DNA from: Terriglobales bacterium
GTDB lineage: Bacteria; Acidobacteriota; Terriglobia; Terriglobales; Acidobacteriaceae
NCBI GenBank assembly: GCA_019241735.1
Contig: JAFAWN010000180.1
Span: forward strand, 1-8,608
Length of the DNA: 8,608 nt
Reading direction: 5' to 3'
The translations under genes and the position numbers were made by a program. A model generated the notes under the pieces. It had not been told where the DNA came from, did no database searches, and saw nothing but the letters and a program-made list of their open reading frames with translations. Below, piece by piece: positions 6,062 to 8,608 of this stretch (position 1 is the stretch's first letter; each line of letters opens with the position of its first letter).

Positions 6062-6121
6062 AAAACCTGCAGCGGTGTTCCGCCGTTTGACTGGAGGTTT
6101 TTCGGCGGCGGCAGTGACTAG
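6062..6121 (-). other. Gap between trpA and the chorismate mutase gene
   Basis: Sixty nt with no gene. A GC-only 6-bp inverted repeat (CCGCCG 6080-6085 / CGGCGG 6103-6108, 17-nt loop) and the AGG of the mutase ribosome binding site are all that can be seen. No T-tract or promoter is evident. Confidence 0.4.
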
Positions 6122-6880
6122 CTAACTGGTTGAAATCTGCTTGACGAATTGTGCCACAGAGTGTGCCTCCCTGCCCGGGTTCCGTTCCACGATTTCGACG
6201 ATAGCACTGCCTATAACGGCGGCCTCGGCAAAATCTCCCACGGCAGCGAACTGTTTCTGTGTCGAGATGCCGAAGCCAACCGCGATTGGAATTTTCGTAT
6301 GCTTGCGCAGCCGTTCCACCAGCCCTTTGGCTTCTTCCGGCATCTGTGTCTGGGCCCCGGTCACTCCCGTACGCGAAACCGCATATACGAATCCGGTAGA
6401 GGCCCTGGCGATCTGTTCCAGCCGGGCGTCAGAGCTTGTCGGTGCCGCCAGAAATATCGTGTGTAAGTTGCGCGCGCGCATCTGGTCGAGGTAGTCGCCA
6501 GCCTCTTCCATCGGCAGATCGGTAATGAGCGCTCCATCGATCCCCGCATCCGCCGCCGCGGCACTGAAATTTCCCACCCCAAAACGCAGCACCGGGTTCA
6601 GATAAGTAAATATGACGAGTCCGGCCGAGCACCGCTTTCTAAGTTCGGCCGCGAGGCGCAGCACATCGTGCAGGGTCGTCCCCTGGCGCAGCGCACGATC
6701 ACTGGCGCGCTGGATTACTGGCCCGTCAGCCACGGGATCACTGAATGGCACGCCGAGTTCGATGGCTGCTGCTCCAGCATCGATAGCGGCCAGCGCAATG
6801 TCGCGAGTGGTCGCGAGATCAGGGTCACCGCAGGTGATATATGCGATGAGGGCAGGATGTCCGTGGAAGGAAATCGCCAT
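6122..6880 (-). CDS. trpA: Tryptophan synthase alpha chain
   Basis: Cleaves indole-3-glycerol phosphate to indole and glyceraldehyde 3-phosphate, then passes indole to TrpB. The TIM barrel has the catalytic pair Glu41 (IELGVPFSDP, 40-49) and Asp52 (ADGPVIQ, 51-57), matching E. coli Glu49 and Asp60. SRTGVTGA (169-176) is the flexible loop, and GFGIS (202-206) and GSAIV (224-228) bind the phosphate. At 252 residues it is a little short: about eight residues of the usual N-terminal helix are missing, and an in-frame TAA only two codons upstream rules out a longer version. The ATG lies six nt after the stop of the lipocalin-like gene, with only a distant GGAG, so translation is probably coupled to that gene. 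Confidence 0.97.
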   Translation of the reverse strand: MAISFHGHPALIAYITCGDPDLATTRDIALAAIDAGAAAIELGVPFSDPVADGPVIQRASDRALRQGTTLHDVLRLAAELRKRCSAGLVIFTYLNPVLRFGVGNFSAAAADAGIDGALITDLPMEEAGDYLDQMRARNLHTIFLAAPTSSDARLEQIARASTGFVYAVSRTGVTGAQTQMPEEAKGLVERLRKHTKIPIAVGFGISTQKQFAAVGDFAEAAVIGSAIVEIVERNPGREAHSVAQFVKQISTS

Positions 6881-6886
6881 CCGCGA

Positions 6887-7375
6887 TTAGTAATGCTCCC
6901 AGGCGATTGTCCAATGCTCGTCCGGGCGCGACGAGGTTAAAACCAGTTGATTGCCGGACATCCGGTACATGCGCGTCAGATCCTTACCAATCAGGGATCG
7001 AACCAGCGCTCCCTGGACGTGGTGAGTGACCGTTTTGGCTTCTTCGTTGACTTCGAATGTGCCGAAGTACGCTTCATAGCCGCCTTCACCGTATTGCACG
7101 GGATTACTTGGGGCGTCTGCTTGTCCTTTAGGCGCCATGATCTGGACGGACATGTGGCCGTCCGGAGTGTAGAGGAGGGTTCCCGTCCGTTCGACTCTTG
7201 CCGTTTTTCCGTCCGTACCCTGCTCCTCAAGCCATGCCAGCCGCCATGCTCCAATCAACTTGTCTCTCATTGCGGCTTTATCCGGGGCGGTGTTCATGGA
7301 AGATTGTGCGCCCGCTACCGAAGGAACCGCTATTGCCAGTAAAACAGCGGCTATCCAGCAGAGCATTTTTCTCAT
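6887..7375 (-). CDS. Exported lipocalin-like domain protein between trpB and trpA
   Basis: A 162-residue protein with a clear signal peptide (charged MRK, hydrophobic 5-20, AGA-QS cleavage near 23), so it should be periplasmic or secreted. The only Cys (6) lies inside the signal, and there is no lipobox. The mature part matches the lipocalin-like family (Pfam Lipocalin_5 type, identified by eye): LIGAWRL (40-46), GTLLYTPDGHMSVQ (65-78), and YFGTFEVNEEAKTVTHHVQGA (103-123), ending in a Trp-rich strand. Such proteins form small beta-barrels of unknown ligand; no enzyme activity can be assigned. AAGGA lies five nt upstream of the ATG. It is 15 nt from trpB and six nt from trpA, so it should be co-transcribed with them. 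Composition looks like its neighbours. An exported protein is odd in this cytoplasmic pathway. Confidence 0.85.
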   Translation of the reverse strand: MRKMLCWIAAVLLAIAVPSVAGAQSSMNTAPDKAAMRDKLIGAWRLAWLEEQGTDGKTARVERTGTLLYTPDGHMSVQIMAPKGQADAPSNPVQYGEGGYEAYFGTFEVNEEAKTVTHHVQGALVRSLIGKDLTRMYRMSGNQLVLTSSRPDEHWTIAWEHY

Positions 7376-7390
7376 TTGCGTCCTTCTTTC

Positions 7391-8599
7391 TCAAAGTTGA
7401 AGTTCGGAGATCAGTATGCCCAAATCTTTATCGCCGCGACCCGAGATGTTTACGACAATCACATCTGAAGGCTTCATTGTGGGGGCGCGTTTCACTGCCT
7501 CGGCGACAGCGTGAGCAGATTCGAGTGCAGGAATTATGCCTTCGGTCCGCGCCAGTAAGCGGCAGGCCGCGAGCGCTTCCGCATCCGAAGCTGAAACATA
7601 TTCGGCACGCCCGGTTTCGCGCAGCCACGCGTGCTCCGGGCCGATCGAGGGGTAATCGAGTCCTGCCGATATGGAATGGGTGTTCGAAATCTGGCCCGCT
7701 GCATCTTGTAACACGTAAGAGTAGGTACCCTGTAATACACCCGGGGAGCCGCCTCGAAACCGCGCAGCATGGTCGCCCATTTCTTCGCTGCGACCGCCTG
7801 CCTCAACTCCGACCAGTTTCACTTTCTTGTCTCCAAGGAAGTCATAAAAGATGCCAATTGCGTTGGACCCTCCGCCCACGCAAGCTATGATCACGGCCGG
7901 AAGCCGTCCTTCAGCTTTGAGGGTTTGGGCCCGCGTCTCCCGTCCAGTGATTTTGTGAAAATCACGCACCATCGTTGGATAGGGATGAGCGCCGAGTACG
8001 CTTCCAAGGAGGTAATGAGTGTTGCGAACGTTGGTGACCCAGTCCCGCATGGCCTCGTTGATCGCATCTTTCAGGGTTCGCTGGCCGGACTCCACGCCGC
8101 GGACCTCGGCCCCCAGCAGACGCATGCGGAAAACGTTGGGCTCTTGGCGCCGCATATCCTCGACGCCCATGTAGATGACGCACTCAAATCCAAACAATGC
8201 GCAAACCGTGGCGGTGGCCACGCCGTGCTGACCGGCGCCGGTTTCTGCGATGATGCGGCGCTTGCCCATGCGACGCGCGAGTAAGCCCTGTCCCAGGCAG
8301 TTATTAATTTTGTGCGCGCCGGTGTGCAGGAGGTCTTCACGCTTCAGATAAATCTTCGCGCCGCGAAGCTGGCTGGAAAGGCGGCGGGCATAAAACAATG
8401 GCGTTGGCCGTCCCGCATAATTGTGTAGCAGGCCGGCGAGTTCACTCTTGAATTGCGGGTCTCGCTTTGCTTTTTCGTACGCGGCATCCAGCTCATCCAG
8501 CGCTGCGATCAGCGTCTCGGGAACGTAGCGGCCGCCGTAATCGCCAAAGCGCCCCGGAACTACTTTAGCTGTTGCTTTTTGTTTTCGAGCGGTGGCCAT
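7391..8599 (-). CDS. trpB: Tryptophan synthase beta chain
   Basis: PLP enzyme that condenses indole with serine to give tryptophan, in complex with TrpA. Numbered from the ATG at 8599 (402 residues): GRFGDYGGRYVPE (16-28), the PLP lysine Lys97 in HTGAHKINN (92-100), the catalytic Glu119 in ETGAGQHG (119-126), the phosphate-binding GGGSN (242-246) and SGRGDKD (386-392). This is the classical TrpB1 type that works with TrpA. The first 14 residues are a basic Ala/Lys-rich tail. A TTG two codons upstream (8605) is also in frame; the ATG is preferred. The frame stays open to the window edge, so a more distant start cannot be excluded, although the family N-terminus is already complete. The ribosome binding site and promoter lie outside the window. 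Confidence 0.97.
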   Translation of the reverse strand: MATARKQKATAKVVPGRFGDYGGRYVPETLIAALDELDAAYEKAKRDPQFKSELAGLLHNYAGRPTPLFYARRLSSQLRGAKIYLKREDLLHTGAHKINNCLGQGLLARRMGKRRIIAETGAGQHGVATATVCALFGFECVIYMGVEDMRRQEPNVFRMRLLGAEVRGVESGQRTLKDAINEAMRDWVTNVRNTHYLLGSVLGAHPYPTMVRDFHKITGRETRAQTLKAEGRLPAVIIACVGGGSNAIGIFYDFLGDKKVKLVGVEAGGRSEEMGDHAARFRGGSPGVLQGTYSYVLQDAAGQISNTHSISAGLDYPSIGPEHAWLRETGRAEYVSASDAEALAACRLLARTEGIIPALESAHAVAEAVKRAPTMKPSDVIVVNISGRGDKDLGILISELQL

Positions 8600-8608
8600 T
8601 TTCAAGGT

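Noticed and set aside
7198..7890. Plus-strand open frame of 230 codons across trpB and the lipocalin-like gene
   Set aside because: Its Arg/Pro/Ser-rich product looks like a codon-shadow, and it overlaps two well-supported genes on the other strand.

Overview
The window is about 8.6 kb of moderately GC-rich bacterial chromosome with dense, plasmid-free and phage-free gene content. Protein sequence style and gene set fit an Acidobacteriota genome (Koribacter/Terriglobia-like). That is an inference from a TPR-bearing secretin next to smpB and from the trpB/trpA, chorismate mutase, DAHP synthase, tyrA cluster; no marker gene in the window proves it. No mobile element, CRISPR array, tRNA or rRNA is visible.

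Left part (1-2277): two divergent genes share a 229-nt intergenic region. Reading left is the N-terminal ~506 residues of a secretin (type II secretion / type IV pilus outer-membrane channel), cut by the window edge. Reading right is smpB, the tmRNA partner for ribosome rescue. The intergenic region holds an extended -10 promoter for the secretin, an 8-bp inverted repeat and a 12-bp perfect palindrome, which look like operator sites.

Right part (2289-8608): eight genes all on the minus strand with short gaps, read from right to left: trpB, a small exported lipocalin-like protein, trpA, an AroQ-type chorismate mutase, a type I-beta DAHP synthase, prephenate dehydrogenase (tyrA), and the two subunits of a 3-oxoacid CoA-transferase (scoA, scoB). 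Together these cover the entry step of the shikimate pathway (DAHP synthase), the chorismate branch point to Tyr/Phe (chorismate mutase, TyrA) and the last step of Trp synthesis (TrpAB). The cluster probably continues upstream beyond base 8608 with other trp genes. scoAB at the tail belongs to acetoacetate/ketone-body metabolism and is the metabolic outlier. The last gene, scoB, converges on smpB with only 11 nt between stop codons.

Most genes are standard enzymes. The less ordinary points are: a secreted lipocalin-like gene wedged between trpB and trpA; a 20-codon mini-ORF that starts right after the chorismate mutase stop and ends overlapping the DAHP synthase ATG, lying over two mutually exclusive inverted repeats; short hairpins at the other longer gene junctions; and the palindromes in the secretin/smpB intergenic region. 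I see no convincing evidence of a wholly new multi-gene system.
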